Assembly: GCA_937885465.1 (NCBI GenBank)
Contig: CAKZZM010000190.1
Span: 10,713 to 74,712, forward strand
Length of the DNA: 64,000 nucleotides
Direction of reading: 5' to 3'
Source: an uncultured Bacteroidales bacterium
Lineage (GTDB): Bacteria; Bacteroidota; Bacteroidia; Bacteroidales; Paludibacteraceae
Numbering within the stretch: the stretch's first letter is position 1; every line of letters begins with the position of its first letter. The notes under the pieces were generated by a model. It saw only the letters and a list, made by a program, of their open reading frames with translations. It was not told the DNA's origin and did no database searches. Made by a program: the position numbers and the translations under genes. Shown one piece after another: positions 1 to 8,767 of this stretch.

Positions 1-614
1 TATAACTCCGGTCGTGGGCGGTTGAGACCTATTTTTCGTATATTGAACGGTCGCTTTTTTTTCTGTCCAATGCGGAAAGTAGAGTAAGGCTTGCCGCTGA
101 AAAGCGACACCTCTAAGGCGTGCATCAGTCGTTGAGGGTTCTTGGGGTCTGACATTGTCGAAAAGTAGGCGGTGTCAACTCTCTTGACTTCCTCTTGCAG
201 CCATTCTAATCCGTTATCTTTATAATCGCTTTGTACTTTTCGGCGTAGGGTAAGCGGAATATCGGGGATATTGTCTAACCCGTTACATACCGCGTCGATG
301 TACATCATAGCACCGCCTGCCATTAAAACTGTATCTTGAGTTTTGAACAGTTCTTCAAGCAGTGTTAATGCCTCTCGTTCGTACATCCCCGCGTTATAGT
401 CTTCGGTAATGCTTTTTGTTCCGACAAAATAATGCTTCACTCGTGCCTGCTCGGCAGCGGTAGGAGCCGCTGTACCGATAGGTATCTCACGATAAATCTG
501 TCGGCTGTCGGCATTAAGGATAGGGCAAGAATATTGCTCAGCATAGCGCAGGCAATACTCCGTTTTGCCTACTCCTGTCGGTCCGACGATTACTATGAGA
601 GACTTGTTTGAAAT
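1..614 (-). CDS. miaA: tRNA dimethylallyltransferase MiaA (C-terminus cut by window edge)
   Basis: MiaA transfers a dimethylallyl group to N6 of A37 in tRNAs that read UNN codons. About 204 N-terminal residues are present of a usual ~300. The P-loop GPTGVGKT is at residues 11-18, the substrate motif NADSRQIY at 34-41, and the later HYFVGT and GGAMMY blocks also fit the family. The start is unclear. The frame is closed by a TAA at 621-623 and there is no ATG, GTG or TTG between it and the P-loop. The best-placed codon is ATT at 612-614, which gives an N-terminus of normal family length. Either this is a rare ATT start or the base is an error. Family assignment is secure; the start is not. Confidence 0.93.
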   Translation of the reverse strand, partial: MSNKSLIVIVGPTGVGKTEYCLRYAEQYSCPILNADSRQIYREIPIGTAAPTAAEQARVKHYFVGTKSITEDYNAGMYEREALTLLEELFKTQDTVLMAGGAMMYIDAVCNGLDNIPDIPLTLRRKVQSDYKDNGLEWLQEEVKRVDTAYFSTMSDPKNPQRLMHALEVSLFSGKPYSTFRIGQKKKRPFNIRKIGLNRPRPEL

Positions 615-703
615 AACTAATTAACAATTATTGTCACCAATGGTTCATTACAAATATTTTCCGTAAAGACTTTGGTAACCGTGTTTTCGGTCTCTGCCCG
701 CAA

Positions 704-757
704 AGTGGAGAACGTCTCCGAACGTTCAATGTTAGTGGAGAACGTCTCCGAACGTTC
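704..757 (+). repeat. Family A palindromic repeat, two tandem copies
   Basis: Two identical 24-nt units lie at 704-727 and 734-757, 30 nt apart start to start. Each unit has an AGTGGA lead, then GAACGT, loop CTCCGA, then ACGTTC, which is a perfect 6-bp stem. The overlapping GGAGA/TCTCC pair could form a competing hairpin. They lie between miaA and the next gene, both on the minus strand. Confidence 0.9.
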
Positions 758-803
758 AGACTTAAATGCGAACAAAACACACTTTAGGGTTCTGCCCATT
801 AAT

Positions 804-827
804 AGTGGAGAACGTCTCCGAACGTTC
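804..827 (+). repeat. Family A palindromic repeat
   Basis: A third full copy, identical over 24 nt to those at 704-757. It ends 8 nt from the stop-codon side of the minus-strand gene at 836-1384. Confidence 0.9.
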
Positions 828-835
828 TGACTTAG

Positions 836-1384
836 TTAGAACATAGAGCCGTCGTCGAAACTGAGGTCTTGGAAACCTTCACTGTCGAGGTCTTCGATGT
901 CGTATTCTGAGTCACCGTAGAAATCATTGTCGAGGTCATCGATATCACTACTCTTTAAGCCTGCGGTGAGAGAGTCATCGGCGTGAAGTTGCTTGGGGGC
1001 TTTACCGATCGACTCAACGCACTTAACGCCTGCAATATTGCCCTTTTGAATTTCAACTAACGAGCCGAAGAATTGGCGGTCAAACAGGGGGTCGAAGACA
1101 TAAACGAGGCGTTGCTTTTGTTCGAAAAGTAAGTCTGACAGGCGAGTGTTTTCCATCGTCATATTGTCATACTCATAGCTGCCGTCCATCTCGATGAGTG
1201 TTATCTCCTGACCTTTTTCCCAACGCTCGTTGCAGATGAAAAAACTCGTCATCTGGTCATTAGGATAGCCCGCCGACTCAAGAATGGCATTGTGCAAATC
1301 GAGGAACGAAGCATCTGCGTCAGCTTCGAAGGTGCGACGAAAATTATCAGATTCATCGCTTAAAAATGTAATACGGTATATCAT
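836..1384 (-). CDS. Plasmid pRiA4b ORF-3 family protein
   Basis: This 182-residue protein resembles the pRiA4b ORF-3 (IS1096 TnpR-like) fold. It opens with a beta-strand (YRITFLSDE), followed by the family's helix block with FLDLHNAIL (residues 27-35) and a conserved FFICNERWEKG segment. The C-terminal third is very acidic and low in complexity (many D, E and S). Similar stand-alone proteins are common next to housekeeping genes in Bacteroidales, and their function is unknown. There is no sign of an adjacent transposon. It is probably co-oriented with miaA, but about 220 nt of repeats separate them. Confidence 0.8.
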   Translation of the reverse strand: MIYRITFLSDESDNFRRTFEADADASFLDLHNAILESAGYPNDQMTSFFICNERWEKGQEITLIEMDGSYEYDNMTMENTRLSDLLFEQKQRLVYVFDPLFDRQFFGSLVEIQKGNIAGVKCVESIGKAPKQLHADDSLTAGLKSSDIDDLDNDFYGDSEYDIEDLDSEGFQDLSFDDGSMF

Positions 1385-1407
1385 GGTTATTTACGATTTG
1401 TTCATTT

Positions 1408-1431
1408 AGTGGAGAACGCCTCCGAGCGTTC
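1408..1431 (+). repeat. Family A repeat with a compensated stem change
   Basis: The stem arms are GAACGC (1414-1419) and GCGTTC (1426-1431) around the same CTCCGA loop. Relative to the other copies, T became C in one arm and A became G in the other, so pairing is kept. It lies just upstream of the gene at 836-1384. Confidence 0.85.
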
Positions 1432-1451
1432 AATGTCATTTGCGATATAGT

Positions 1452-2924
1452 TTATTCTGTTATGGCGAGCAGGTAGCGTTCAATGGTTTTTTGCACCACT
1501 TTACCCTTTCCGTTGCCGTTATTTACTACTATGGAGAATATCCATTGTTTGCCGTTGCCTCTCTCTATATAACCTGTATATGCTCTCAGGTGTGCTATGC
1601 TTCCTGATTTGGCATGCACTTTCCCTTGCAGTCGGGTGCCATAGAGAAAAGTTCGTATTGTACCGCTTTCGCCTGCAACGGGAAGCGAGTCGTAGAAATC
1701 GCTGTATGCATTGCAGCCCCGCATATATTTTAGCAGACCTACAAACATATTCGGTGCCACGCCGTTCTGGGGTGCTAACCCGCAGCCGTCAATTTGTATA
1801 GTAGTTCCCCAGTTAACACCTCTCTGTCGCCAGCACTGTTCTACGACGGCGCGTGAGTGCAGAATGGACGCGGGTTCGTAACTTTTTTTATTGCCTCGTT
1901 CTAATCCTAATGTACGGAAGACGGCTTCAGCATAGAGGTTGTTGGAGTGGATATTGGTCTCTTTTACCACCTCGCGTAGGGCGGGAGAGGTGTGTTCGTA
2001 TAGTAACGTTCTCTTTTTGCTATGCGGTGGCAGTACCTTGATGAATGTGGCTTGTTGCTTAACCTTAACTCCTGACTGCTCTAATGCTCCTTCGAAATGG
2101 CGTGCGAGTAGCAGCCCGGGGTTGGGAATGTCGCCCTTTACTCCGAAAGTGCCGAGATTAGAGGGCACGCTACCGGTCAGAACGCGCTTATCGTCAAAGG
2201 GTACGCCATGTACATACGCACCATCGTAGGTTATTTCGGTGCAGCGAATATGATTTTCAAACTGCACGCCATCGACCTTTGGTTCGGTGGAAACGACATC
2301 TGCTATTGTTCCAATCGCACGGGAGCGTAGGACAATATTCATCGTGTTGTCCAAGTAGTTGAGACTGAACACTCCCATCCCGTAATAATTTCCTGCATCT
2401 TCCCACAGCCATCCGCCATTGAGAGCATCGCCATTATCGAAAGCGGACATATCGGCTATCACGGCTCCGTCAATCTGCGTTATACCTTGTTCTTTTATCG
2501 CTTTCACCCATTTGCGCAAGAAAGCCTTGTCCCCAATTTTTTGTGACCCGAGAGTAGGGTCCCCCGTTCCGCGGATATATAAGTCACCATGCAGGATGCC
2601 GTTTTCTATTGTTCCGTCCGTTTCTAAAAAAGTACTCCATCGGTAGTCCCCGCCAAGCAGTTCGAGTGCCGTTGCCGTAGTTATCACTTTCATCGTAGAG
2701 GCTGTCGGAAGTAAGTGTCTTTCACGATAGGAGTCAATGATCTCACCTGTTTCAGCATCAACAACCAATACCCCTACATTGGCATCACGCGTCAGAGGAT
2801 CGTTCTCAAATATGCGTTCCGCTGTGCGGGAAGGTTCCGCATCTTCTGCAAAGACATTTAACCTTTGCTGACAAAATGCCGACAGCAGGACAATAATTAA
2901 TATCTTGTAATTTTCGAATTTCAA
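1452..2924 (-). CDS. dacB: D-alanyl-D-alanine carboxypeptidase/endopeptidase (PBP4 family, S13)
   Basis: This is a periplasmic penicillin-binding protein that trims or cleaves D-Ala cross-links in peptidoglycan. The 490 residues begin with a signal peptide (residues 1-26). All three active-site motifs are visible: SxxK as STMK (76-79), SxN as SNN (327-329) and KSG (439-441) in place of KTG. The insert between the first two motifs is long, as usual for PBP4. The start is a TTG that overlaps the TGA of the upstream membrane-protein gene (TTGA), so the two are translationally coupled. No ATG lies before the SxxK motif. A family A repeat sits just past its 3' end. Confidence 0.95.
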   Translation of the reverse strand: MKFENYKILIIVLLSAFCQQRLNVFAEDAEPSRTAERIFENDPLTRDANVGVLVVDAETGEIIDSYRERHLLPTASTMKVITTATALELLGGDYRWSTFLETDGTIENGILHGDLYIRGTGDPTLGSQKIGDKAFLRKWVKAIKEQGITQIDGAVIADMSAFDNGDALNGGWLWEDAGNYYGMGVFSLNYLDNTMNIVLRSRAIGTIADVVSTEPKVDGVQFENHIRCTEITYDGAYVHGVPFDDKRVLTGSVPSNLGTFGVKGDIPNPGLLLARHFEGALEQSGVKVKQQATFIKVLPPHSKKRTLLYEHTSPALREVVKETNIHSNNLYAEAVFRTLGLERGNKKSYEPASILHSRAVVEQCWRQRGVNWGTTIQIDGCGLAPQNGVAPNMFVGLLKYMRGCNAYSDFYDSLPVAGESGTIRTFLYGTRLQGKVHAKSGSIAHLRAYTGYIERGNGKQWIFSIVVNNGNGKGKVVQKTIERYLLAITE

Positions 2925-3637
2925 ATTGTCTCGTTGTTGAATAGTTTTTTGTCGTTATAATACCTCTCCATTATCTTATCGTGTTTCCAAAATCCGTATA
3001 GTGCCACAATCAAGCCGCCGATGAAATCAAGAATAAGGTCAATCATTGAATCTTTGAGGGCATCGTGTCCACAAAGCGGAATATCTTCGGGGGTGATGAT
3101 GGAACCGGTGGTGGTAAGCATGAACTGCTGAGTGTTAGTACCCATAAGATGATCGTAGCTAAATTCAATTATTTCCCAACAAGCACCTAATCCGATGGAG
3201 AAAATAACAAGAAAGAGTGATAGGAAATATTTGTTCATGTAGATATACTTGTCATGCTCCGCCATAATGATATGAATAAGCCAGAAAGCAATCATAGAGG
3301 ACAAGAAACCTGACTCAGCGTGGAGCAATTTGTCCCACCATGGCAGCCTGCCGTAGAGGTCTAAGCCGTCACCGAGGACAAGCGATGAAAAGCAAAAAAT
3401 AACGATTGTGCCGCTGAGCAGCCATGGAACCTCAACATGAAACCGCACTTTCAAAATTCGAGGCAGTTGCAGCACGATAAGCATTGCGACATATTGCAGC
3501 CCGCGGAATGCAATCTCTTCCCACGACTTAGTGCCTAAAAAAACAAGATATGCGATGTTACCAATAGCCATCGCAACCGTTAGCCAGAAGAAAATTATGT
3601 TTGCGCGATGTAAGCGCCTGTATCTATCGTTTTGCAT
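2921..3637 (-). CDS. Multi-pass membrane protein, YjdF/DUF2238-like
   Basis: This 238-residue protein has about six hydrophobic segments. It carries a WWDKLLHAESGF block (residues ~100-111), a WEIIEFSYD block (~154-162) and a late acidic SMIDLILDFIGG block (~197-208). That order (D-K-L-H, then W-E-I-E, then D...D..G) resembles the YjdF/DUF2238 family of unknown function; I am not certain of the assignment. It is the first gene of a two-gene operon and its stop overlaps the TTG start of dacB, so a role near the cell envelope is possible but unproven. Confidence 0.65.
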   Translation of the reverse strand: MQNDRYRRLHRANIIFFWLTVAMAIGNIAYLVFLGTKSWEEIAFRGLQYVAMLIVLQLPRILKVRFHVEVPWLLSGTIVIFCFSSLVLGDGLDLYGRLPWWDKLLHAESGFLSSMIAFWLIHIIMAEHDKYIYMNKYFLSLFLVIFSIGLGACWEIIEFSYDHLMGTNTQQFMLTTTGSIITPEDIPLCGHDALKDSMIDLILDFIGGLIVALYGFWKHDKIMERYYNDKKLFNNETI

Positions 3638-3696
3638 AACAAATTTCCCGTGAATATGACGACTGAAACATTAATCGGGCGATGTGCTGCCGCTTC

Positions 3697-3711
3697 ACGT
3701 TCTCCACTATT
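3697..3711 (-). repeat. Family A repeat fragment
   Basis: Only the right part of the unit, ACGTTCTCCACTATT, is present, in the opposite orientation. It is upstream of the membrane-protein gene that ends at 3637. Confidence 0.6.
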
Positions 3712-3760
3712 GCCATACCCGTAACACAAAGGTACTACTTTTATTTAATGCCCGCAAGAA

Positions 3761-3823
3761 AAATTAAAAATATGTAGCAAATCAAAAATTAAAAATCAAA
3801 AATTAAAAATTAAAAATTAAAAT
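3761..3823. repeat. AT-rich tandem repeat upstream of folE
   Basis: Short units of the type AAAATTAAAAATC/T recur over about 60 nt directly before the folE promoter. No gene is visible. It may act as a flexible UP-like region; that is inference. Confidence 0.6.
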
Positions 3824-3854
3824 TTTGTTCTATCAAAAAAATATAGTAACTTTG
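3824..3854 (+). promoter_or_regulatory. Bacteroidota-type promoter for folE-adk-obgE
   Basis: A -33 TTTG at 3824-3827 and a -7 TAACTTTG at 3847-3854 are 19 nt apart, matching the known TTTG/TAnnTTTG consensus. The folE ATG follows at 3885. Confidence 0.8.
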
Positions 3855-3884
3855 CGAGTAAAGAATATGTAAATTAGCGGTAGA

Positions 3885-4466
3885 ATGGACATGCAAACCT
3901 TTTCTCCCAATTTGGAAGCGCAGCGTCAGTTGGAGAGTCGTGCAACAGAGGTGCTTGAATTGCTTGGTGAGGATATACATCGGCAAGGGTTATTACGTAC
4001 ACCTCATCGCGTGGCTTCGTCGTTACAGTTTCTGACAAAAGGCTATTCGGAGGATGCAGAGGAGATATTGCGCTCGGCTCTTTTTGAGGAGGATTATAAT
4101 CAGATGGTTGTGGTTAAAGATATTGAGTTTTACTCTCTTTGCGAGCATCATCTGTTGCCGTTTTTCGGCAAGGCTCATGTGGCATATATACCCAATGGTA
4201 AGATAACAGGGCTGTCGAAAATAGCGAGAGTGGTAGATGTATATGCGCGGCGCTTGCAGGTGCAGGAGCGAATGACGACACAAATAAAAGAGTGTATTCA
4301 AAAAACTCTCAATCCGTTAGGCGTAATGGTTGTCATTGAGGCAGAGCATCTTTGTATGCAGATGCGCGGAGTGCAGAAGCAACACTCTCTAACCGTAACT
4401 TCCGATTTTACAGGGGTGTTCAATCAGCAACGGACGCGAGACGAGTTCATCGGGCTCATAAAGTGA
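3885..4466 (+). CDS. folE: GTP cyclohydrolase I
   Basis: FolE converts GTP to 7,8-dihydroneopterin triphosphate, the first step towards folate. The 193 residues contain the zinc and catalytic block CEHHLLPF (C86, H88, H89), the substrate block [10 protein letters not shown] (109-118) and the third zinc ligand region LCMQMRGV (C157). All key residues are present. A second ATG lies two codons downstream. The gene follows a clear promoter and is 76 nt upstream of adk in the same direction. Confidence 0.97.
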   Translation: MDMQTFSPNLEAQRQLESRATEVLELLGEDIHRQGLLRTPHRVASSLQFLTKGYSEDAEEILRSALFEEDYNQMVVVKDIEFYSLCEHHLLPFFGKAHVAYIPNGKITGLSKIARVVDVYARRLQVQERMTTQIKECIQKTLNPLGVMVVIEAEHLCMQMRGVQKQHSLTVTSDFTGVFNQQRTRDEFIGLIK

Positions 4467-4542
4467 TAAATAAGAAGTTACGGGCGAAGACTTACCTCTA
4501 TCGCACTTAGAATGAATAAAAGACTAAACAAGATAAAATAAA

Positions 4543-5118
4543 ATGCGAAATATTATTCTATGTGGGGCCCCGGGGTGTGGTAAAGGGACCCAATCAGAGT
4601 TTATTGTAGAGAGGTATAACCTAACTCATTTGAGTACGGGTGATATAATGCGTGCTGAGGTGGCGTCAGGCAGCGAACTCGGCAAACTCATTTCCTCTTA
4701 TACAAGTAACGGGCAGTTGGTGCCGGATGATGTAACGATACAGATTCTTGAGCAGCATATTGACTCGTTGCCTTCCGATACCAAAGGACTTATCTTCGAC
4801 GGCTATCCTCGCACGTTGGCGCAGGCGAAAGAGTTAGAGGCATTGATGGAGAGAAGAGGTGATTCAACGGCTGTTCTGATAGATATCAATGTGCCTGAGC
4901 ATGAGATTATTCGTCGTCTGATAGAGAGGGGAAAGACCTCAGGCAGGGCTGACGATAATATTGAAACGATAAAGAAACGATTGATCGTTTATCATGACCA
5001 AACAAGGCCGGTTGATGCTTATTACGACTCTCTTGGCAAGTATGCTCGTATAAAAGGCATGGGAACTATTCCTGAGATTTTTGAGCGAATAGTCGAGGTG
5101 ATGGATAGGATGTACTGA
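4543..5118 (+). CDS. adk: Adenylate kinase
   Basis: Adenylate kinase interconverts ATP + AMP and 2 ADP. The P-loop GAPGCGKGT is at residues 8-16, the AMP-binding THLSTGD block follows, and FDGYPRT is near residue 85. The LID is the short form (191 residues in total) without the four-cysteine zinc insert. The TGA stop overlaps the obgE ATG (TGATG), so obgE is coupled to it. An adk-obgE pairing is common in Bacteroidales. Confidence 0.97.
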   Translation: MRNIILCGAPGCGKGTQSEFIVERYNLTHLSTGDIMRAEVASGSELGKLISSYTSNGQLVPDDVTIQILEQHIDSLPSDTKGLIFDGYPRTLAQAKELEALMERRGDSTAVLIDINVPEHEIIRRLIERGKTSGRADDNIETIKKRLIVYHDQTRPVDAYYDSLGKYARIKGMGTIPEIFERIVEVMDRMY

Positions 5119-6365
5119 TGACCAATTTCATTGATTATGTAAAACTCTATTGCCGTTCGGGCAAAGGTGGGGCAGGCAGTAGCCATTTCCACCGCGCTAA
5201 GTATGTGCCTAAGGGCGGTCCGGACGGCGGAGACGGCGGACGAGGCGGTCATATCATATTGCGCGGCAATTCAAACCTGTGGACGCTTATTCATCTGAAG
5301 TATCAAAAGCACATCTTTGCGGGTGACGGAGGACATGGCGGTGAGTCCCGCTCGTTCGGCAAAGACGGGGAGGATAAGATAGTAGAAGTGCCCTGCGGAA
5401 CGGTGGTGTATGATGCCGAAACGGGAGAGTTTATCTGCGAGGTAAAGAATAACGGAGAGCAAATAGTGCTCCTCAAAGGTGGCAGGGGTGGTTATGGCAA
5501 TTGGCATTTCCGTACTGCCACCAATCAAGCTCCGCGTTATGCGCAACCGGGTGAAGACCGACAAGAGAGGTCTGTGATTCTACAACTGAAGGTTCTCGCC
5601 GATGTGGGATTGGTAGGTTTTCCTAATGCAGGCAAATCAACATTGCTATCCGTTGTGTCGGCAGCAAAACCGGAGATAGCCGATTATCCGTTTACCACAT
5701 TGACACCGCAACTCGGCATAGTGCGTTATCACGACGAACGTTCGTTTTGTATGGCAGATATCCCCGGTATCATCGAGGGGGCAGCAGAGGGCAAAGGACT
5801 TGGACTGCGTTTCCTCAGACATATAGAACGCAATTCAGTACTCCTTTTCCTCGTTCCTGCTACGACTTACGACCTTAACGGCGGTATTGCCACTCCTGAG
5901 GCTATTATGCGTGAGTACGATATTCTGCTTGACGAACTGCGTCGTTATAACCCGCAACTGCTTAGTAAGGCTCGCATTCTTGCTATCTCAAAATGTGACA
6001 CGATAGACGATGAAACGCGAGCTAAATTGCAGATATGGTTTACAGAACATCCGCTGTATAATCCTGATGCCGTTGCTCTTGCGCCTGAGTGGGGAAATGA
6101 TGAAGAGGCGGGCAGGATACCTGTTTGCTTGTTTTCTTCGCTTGCTAATCAAGGACTCGAAGAGCTGAAGGATATCATCTGGACGGAACTGACCAAAGAA
6201 TGTAATCAGGTTATTGAGATTTCTCATTCACCCATTGATGTGAAAGTGGTTGAGAAAGAGGAGACAGCGAAGCCGACAGAGAAAGAGCAGCATACCATCT
6301 ATATGAACGAGGTTGACGAAGAATGGGATTTGAGTAAATACAAAGGTATAGGTTGGGACGAATAG
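5118..6365 (+). CDS. obgE: GTPase ObgE/CgtA
   Basis: ObgE is a GTPase that associates with the 50S subunit and influences ribosome assembly and the stringent response. The glycine-rich Obg domain covers residues 1-157. The G domain follows: G1 GFPNAGKS (167-174), the YPFTTLTP switch (190-197), G3 DIPG (214-217) and G4 SKCD (291-294, in place of NKxD). After the G domain comes a charged C-terminal extension rich in E and K, ending near 415; this tail is variable in the family. The start overlaps the adk stop by one base. Confidence 0.97.
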   Translation: MTNFIDYVKLYCRSGKGGAGSSHFHRAKYVPKGGPDGGDGGRGGHIILRGNSNLWTLIHLKYQKHIFAGDGGHGGESRSFGKDGEDKIVEVPCGTVVYDAETGEFICEVKNNGEQIVLLKGGRGGYGNWHFRTATNQAPRYAQPGEDRQERSVILQLKVLADVGLVGFPNAGKSTLLSVVSAAKPEIADYPFTTLTPQLGIVRYHDERSFCMADIPGIIEGAAEGKGLGLRFLRHIERNSVLLFLVPATTYDLNGGIATPEAIMREYDILLDELRRYNPQLLSKARILAISKCDTIDDETRAKLQIWFTEHPLYNPDAVALAPEWGNDEEAGRIPVCLFSSLANQGLEELKDIIWTELTKECNQVIEISHSPIDVKVVEKEETAKPTEKEQHTIYMNEVDEEWDLSKYKGIGWDE

Positions 6366-6969
6366 AGCAAAGAACAAACGGGTGAAGCCCTAATATAGAG
6401 ACTCATAAGAACATTCGGAGACGTTCTCCACTATTGAGAGACGCTAAAGAATAGCGTCTCTACCACCAAACATTCGGAGACGTTCTCCACTATTATAACA
6501 TACGTTATCACTCATCGCTTATAGTTAAACTTCTACTCATATTATTGCAGTTGATGGCGACTGTGTCGCCTCCGTTTTCATCGGCTACTATAACTGCTGA
6601 TGAGGGTAATAGTTTCATTATGCCTCATGAGGACATCCCTCAGGCGGTGGAGCAGCAGGTGTTGCTGGTGGTAGAAGCGCCGGTGGCACATCGCTCTGTT
6701 ACTGCGCAGCATAATGCCGTTTTTGGGCGTGAGGCAGAGCGGGCAAGATGCAGAAGGACAATAAGCACACTGCGCTCACACAAGGAAATACCGCTCTCTC
6801 TCCCAAAGCAATATATCGATTCCCCTTTTTCTTGTTTTTGGTGATAGAAGAGCAAAGAAAGCCATATTTGGCTGTCGCGCTCTATTCATTATCACGTATC
6901 CGAAGCAGACTCGATAGTATCGAAGTCTGCATCGGTTGTAACTATATCGAATTTAAAAACAAGAAAATT
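6366..6969. other. Gene-poor region between obgE and a small membrane protein gene
   Basis: The first 125 nt hold two family A repeats and one family B hairpin. The remaining ~480 nt has only short opposing open frames (6545-6844 plus, 6640-6855 minus). Neither shows a recognisable family or a convincing start, and the minus frame is Cys-rich with stops soon after. It could be a decayed small-protein gene. A hairpin with arms GCAGACT (6905-6911) and AGTCTGC (6924-6930) and an inner CGATA/TATCG pair lies 40 nt before the next start codon. Confidence 0.5.
6409..6491 (-). repeat. Repeat cluster A-B-A
   Basis: Family A copies at 6409-6432 and 6468-6491 (minus orientation) flank a family B hairpin. 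The B hairpin has arms AGAGACGCTA (6437-6446) and TAGCGTCTCT (6452-6461) and a 5-nt loop. Both A copies carry an uncompensated G-to-A change in the left arm (CATTC). Confidence 0.85.
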
Positions 6970-7107
6970 ATGGATACTAATGTAGGTGTAATCATTATGG
7001 GAATCGTTATGTTTCTCATAATGTGCAGTCCGATCGTAATCTTCCGAGCAAAAGGTAAAAAGAAGGAAGATGAAAAAGTAGAGGACAATGAGACTGAAAA
7101 TAAATAA
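6970..7107 (+). CDS. Small single-pass membrane protein (45 aa)
   Basis: A 45-residue frame starts at ATG 6970. It has one strongly hydrophobic segment (VGVIIMGIVMFLIMCSPIVI, residues 5-24) followed by a Lys- and Glu-rich tail. It is followed 9 nt later by a strong terminator, and AT-rich spacing precedes the ATG, so a real gene is likely. I do not recognise a family. A longer in-frame extension upstream to 6748 has no coding character. Confidence 0.6.
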   Translation: MDTNVGVIIMGIVMFLIMCSPIVIFRAKGKKKEDEKVEDNETENK

Positions 7108-7115
7108 AGAAGAAA

Positions 7116-7147
7116 AGCCGCAGCGATTTCTGCTGCGGCTGTTTTTT
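7116..7147 (+). terminator. Rho-independent terminator
   Basis: A 9-bp stem (AGCCGCAGC 7116-7124 with GCTGCGGCT 7132-7140) is followed by a T-run. It ends the transcript of the 45-residue protein gene. Confidence 0.85.
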
Positions 7148-7181
7148 ATGATTTGAGCGATGTGTTCGTTATATACCTAAA

Positions 7182-8588
7182 TTATAGTTTTTTGTAGTAG
7201 AAAGACATATAGATTGTTCTTATAATAAGGTGTGAGAAGTAGGCAGCATAAAGTGCTTGTGTGCCAATGAGCGGGTAGAGAGCGACATACGTTACCACGA
7301 AGCCTATTGCAGCATATATCATGCATCTACGTATGGGGACTCCCGCTGTGGCACCTATATAAATGCCTTCTAAGACGAAAGCGAGTGAAGATACTAACGG
7401 CATGAGGGCAAGCCATATATAATATGCTCCGGCTGCGGTAAGTATTGTTTCATCGTTTGTCATAATGCCGATCAGCGGTTCGCGGAAAACACCGTATATG
7501 GCAGTAAAAAGAACACCTATACCGACTGCCCACAACAGCAATACTCTTACTAAATCGTCAACAGTTTTCGTCCTTCGCCACGCCTGCTCCTTTTCTGTAC
7601 TTTCTATGTTTTCGAGACTCGATAAACTCCTATCACTTCCGTACTCGTTAATATCGGCACTCTGTACACCGAGTTTGCCTACTAATGCCTCACCGGCGTA
7701 TGCAAAACCGTCAGCGAAATAAGAAAAGAACATAAATAGTTTCATTAGTATTGCGCTGACAGCCAACTCGGTATCTCCATAGTCAGAGGCGATGATTGTA
7801 TAACCGACATAGATAACCATAAAGCAGAGTGAGCGGACAAACAGGTTTGCATTGAGCGACATGAGTCGGCTAATTTGAGTCCATTGGAAAGCATCGTGAA
7901 CGGATGTGCGAAGATTAGCGGCTAATATTGTTATCTCTTTATGATATGCAATAGCGAGTATGGAGAGGGCAGTTATCAGCCCTGCATATTGCGCAATCAG
8001 TGTTCCCCAAGCAACGCCCATAGCACCTAACGGGGTATATACGGCGAGCAAGAAACTTGCGGCCATATTTACCACATTGACAACAATATCCACAATCATT
8101 GCCGCAATGGTGTTCTGCATACCTATAAACCAGCCTTTGAGTGCCATGAGAGCAAGTGTGGCGGGGGCTGCCCATATACGTATGAAAAAATATTGGCGTG
8201 CAAAGTCAGCAACGGCATCAGAGCAGGGCATCAGATAGAGTACTGCTGTTACGAAGAACCATTGCAAAAGTAGAATAATCGCGGCACCTATGAAAGCGGT
8301 ACCGGTTGATTGGAGGAGAAGGGTTACTGCCGCTTGTTTGTCGCCCCTGCCGTATGCCTGTGCCGTCATACCGCTTGTGCCAACGCGTAGAAAACCGAAA
8401 TTCCAATAGAGGAGGTCGAAAAGCATTGTGCCTACTGCTATGCCACCAACAGCGGATGCGTCAGACAAGTGCCCCGTAATAGCAACATCCACTATGCCGA
8501 CAAGCGGAATAGTAATATTTGCCAATATACTCGGAAGGGAGAGACGTAAAATAGAATGGTTGATATCCTCAAAATATGACTTTTTCAC
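7182..8588 (-). CDS. MATE family efflux transporter
   Basis: This inner-membrane exporter of the MATE (DinF/NorM-like) family has about twelve membrane segments; family members export drugs or metabolites by Na+ or H+ antiport. The N-terminus SILRLSLPSILANITIP and the following GIVDVAITGHL match the first helix and loop of the family. The frame is open upstream to 8699, but a GTG at 8588 gives the usual start (MKKSYFEDINHS). A TACTTTTG box lies only 4 nt upstream of it, so the longer form would cross its own promoter. On that reading the message is nearly leaderless. The substrate cannot be inferred. Confidence 0.9.
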   Translation of the reverse strand: MKKSYFEDINHSILRLSLPSILANITIPLVGIVDVAITGHLSDASAVGGIAVGTMLFDLLYWNFGFLRVGTSGMTAQAYGRGDKQAAVTLLLQSTGTAFIGAAIILLLQWFFVTAVLYLMPCSDAVADFARQYFFIRIWAAPATLALMALKGWFIGMQNTIAAMIVDIVVNVVNMAASFLLAVYTPLGAMGVAWGTLIAQYAGLITALSILAIAYHKEITILAANLRTSVHDAFQWTQISRLMSLNANLFVRSLCFMVIYVGYTIIASDYGDTELAVSAILMKLFMFFSYFADGFAYAGEALVGKLGVQSADINEYGSDRSLSSLENIESTEKEQAWRRTKTVDDLVRVLLLWAVGIGVLFTAIYGVFREPLIGIMTNDETILTAAGAYYIWLALMPLVSSLAFVLEGIYIGATAGVPIRRCMIYAAIGFVVTYVALYPLIGTQALYAAYFSHLIIRTIYMSFYYKKL

Positions 8589-8592
8589 TTTG

Positions 8593-8600
8593 CAAAAGTA
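8593..8600 (-). promoter_or_regulatory. Possible -7 box for the MATE gene
   Basis: TACTTTTG on the minus strand fits TAnnTTTG. No good -33 TTG is seen at the right distance, so this is a weak call. Transcription would begin at or next to the GTG start at 8588. Confidence 0.45.
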
Positions 8601-8640
8601 CTGCTTTTTTGCAATATGAAAAAATATTTGTAATTTTATC

Positions 8641-8671
8641 TTGTTCACTTCGTTATTTTTTTGTAACTTTG
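8641..8671 (+). promoter_or_regulatory. Promoter for fba
   Basis: A -33 TTG at 8641-8643 and a -7 TAACTTTG at 8664-8671 are 20 nt apart. The fba ATG is at 8768, leaving a leader of about 90 nt. Confidence 0.8.
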
Positions 8672-8767
8672 CAATATTGAGTGTTAGTGATTCTGTCAAG
8701 TACGGGAAAAACGGAAAGCAAGGAAGAATAAAGTAGAACCAAATAAACCCTAAATATTTAATCCATT

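Noticed and set aside
617..799. A 60-codon minus-strand open frame with repeated ERSETFST
   Set aside because: It consists mainly of family A repeats and has no family resemblance.
704..827. Family A copies as a CRISPR array
   Set aside because: Spacers are 6 nt or irregular, copies are dispersed in both orientations, and no cas genes are present.
6545..6855. Opposing open frames of 71 and 99 codons
   Set aside because: Neither has a recognisable family, start context or consistent coding character. A decayed gene is possible but not supported.
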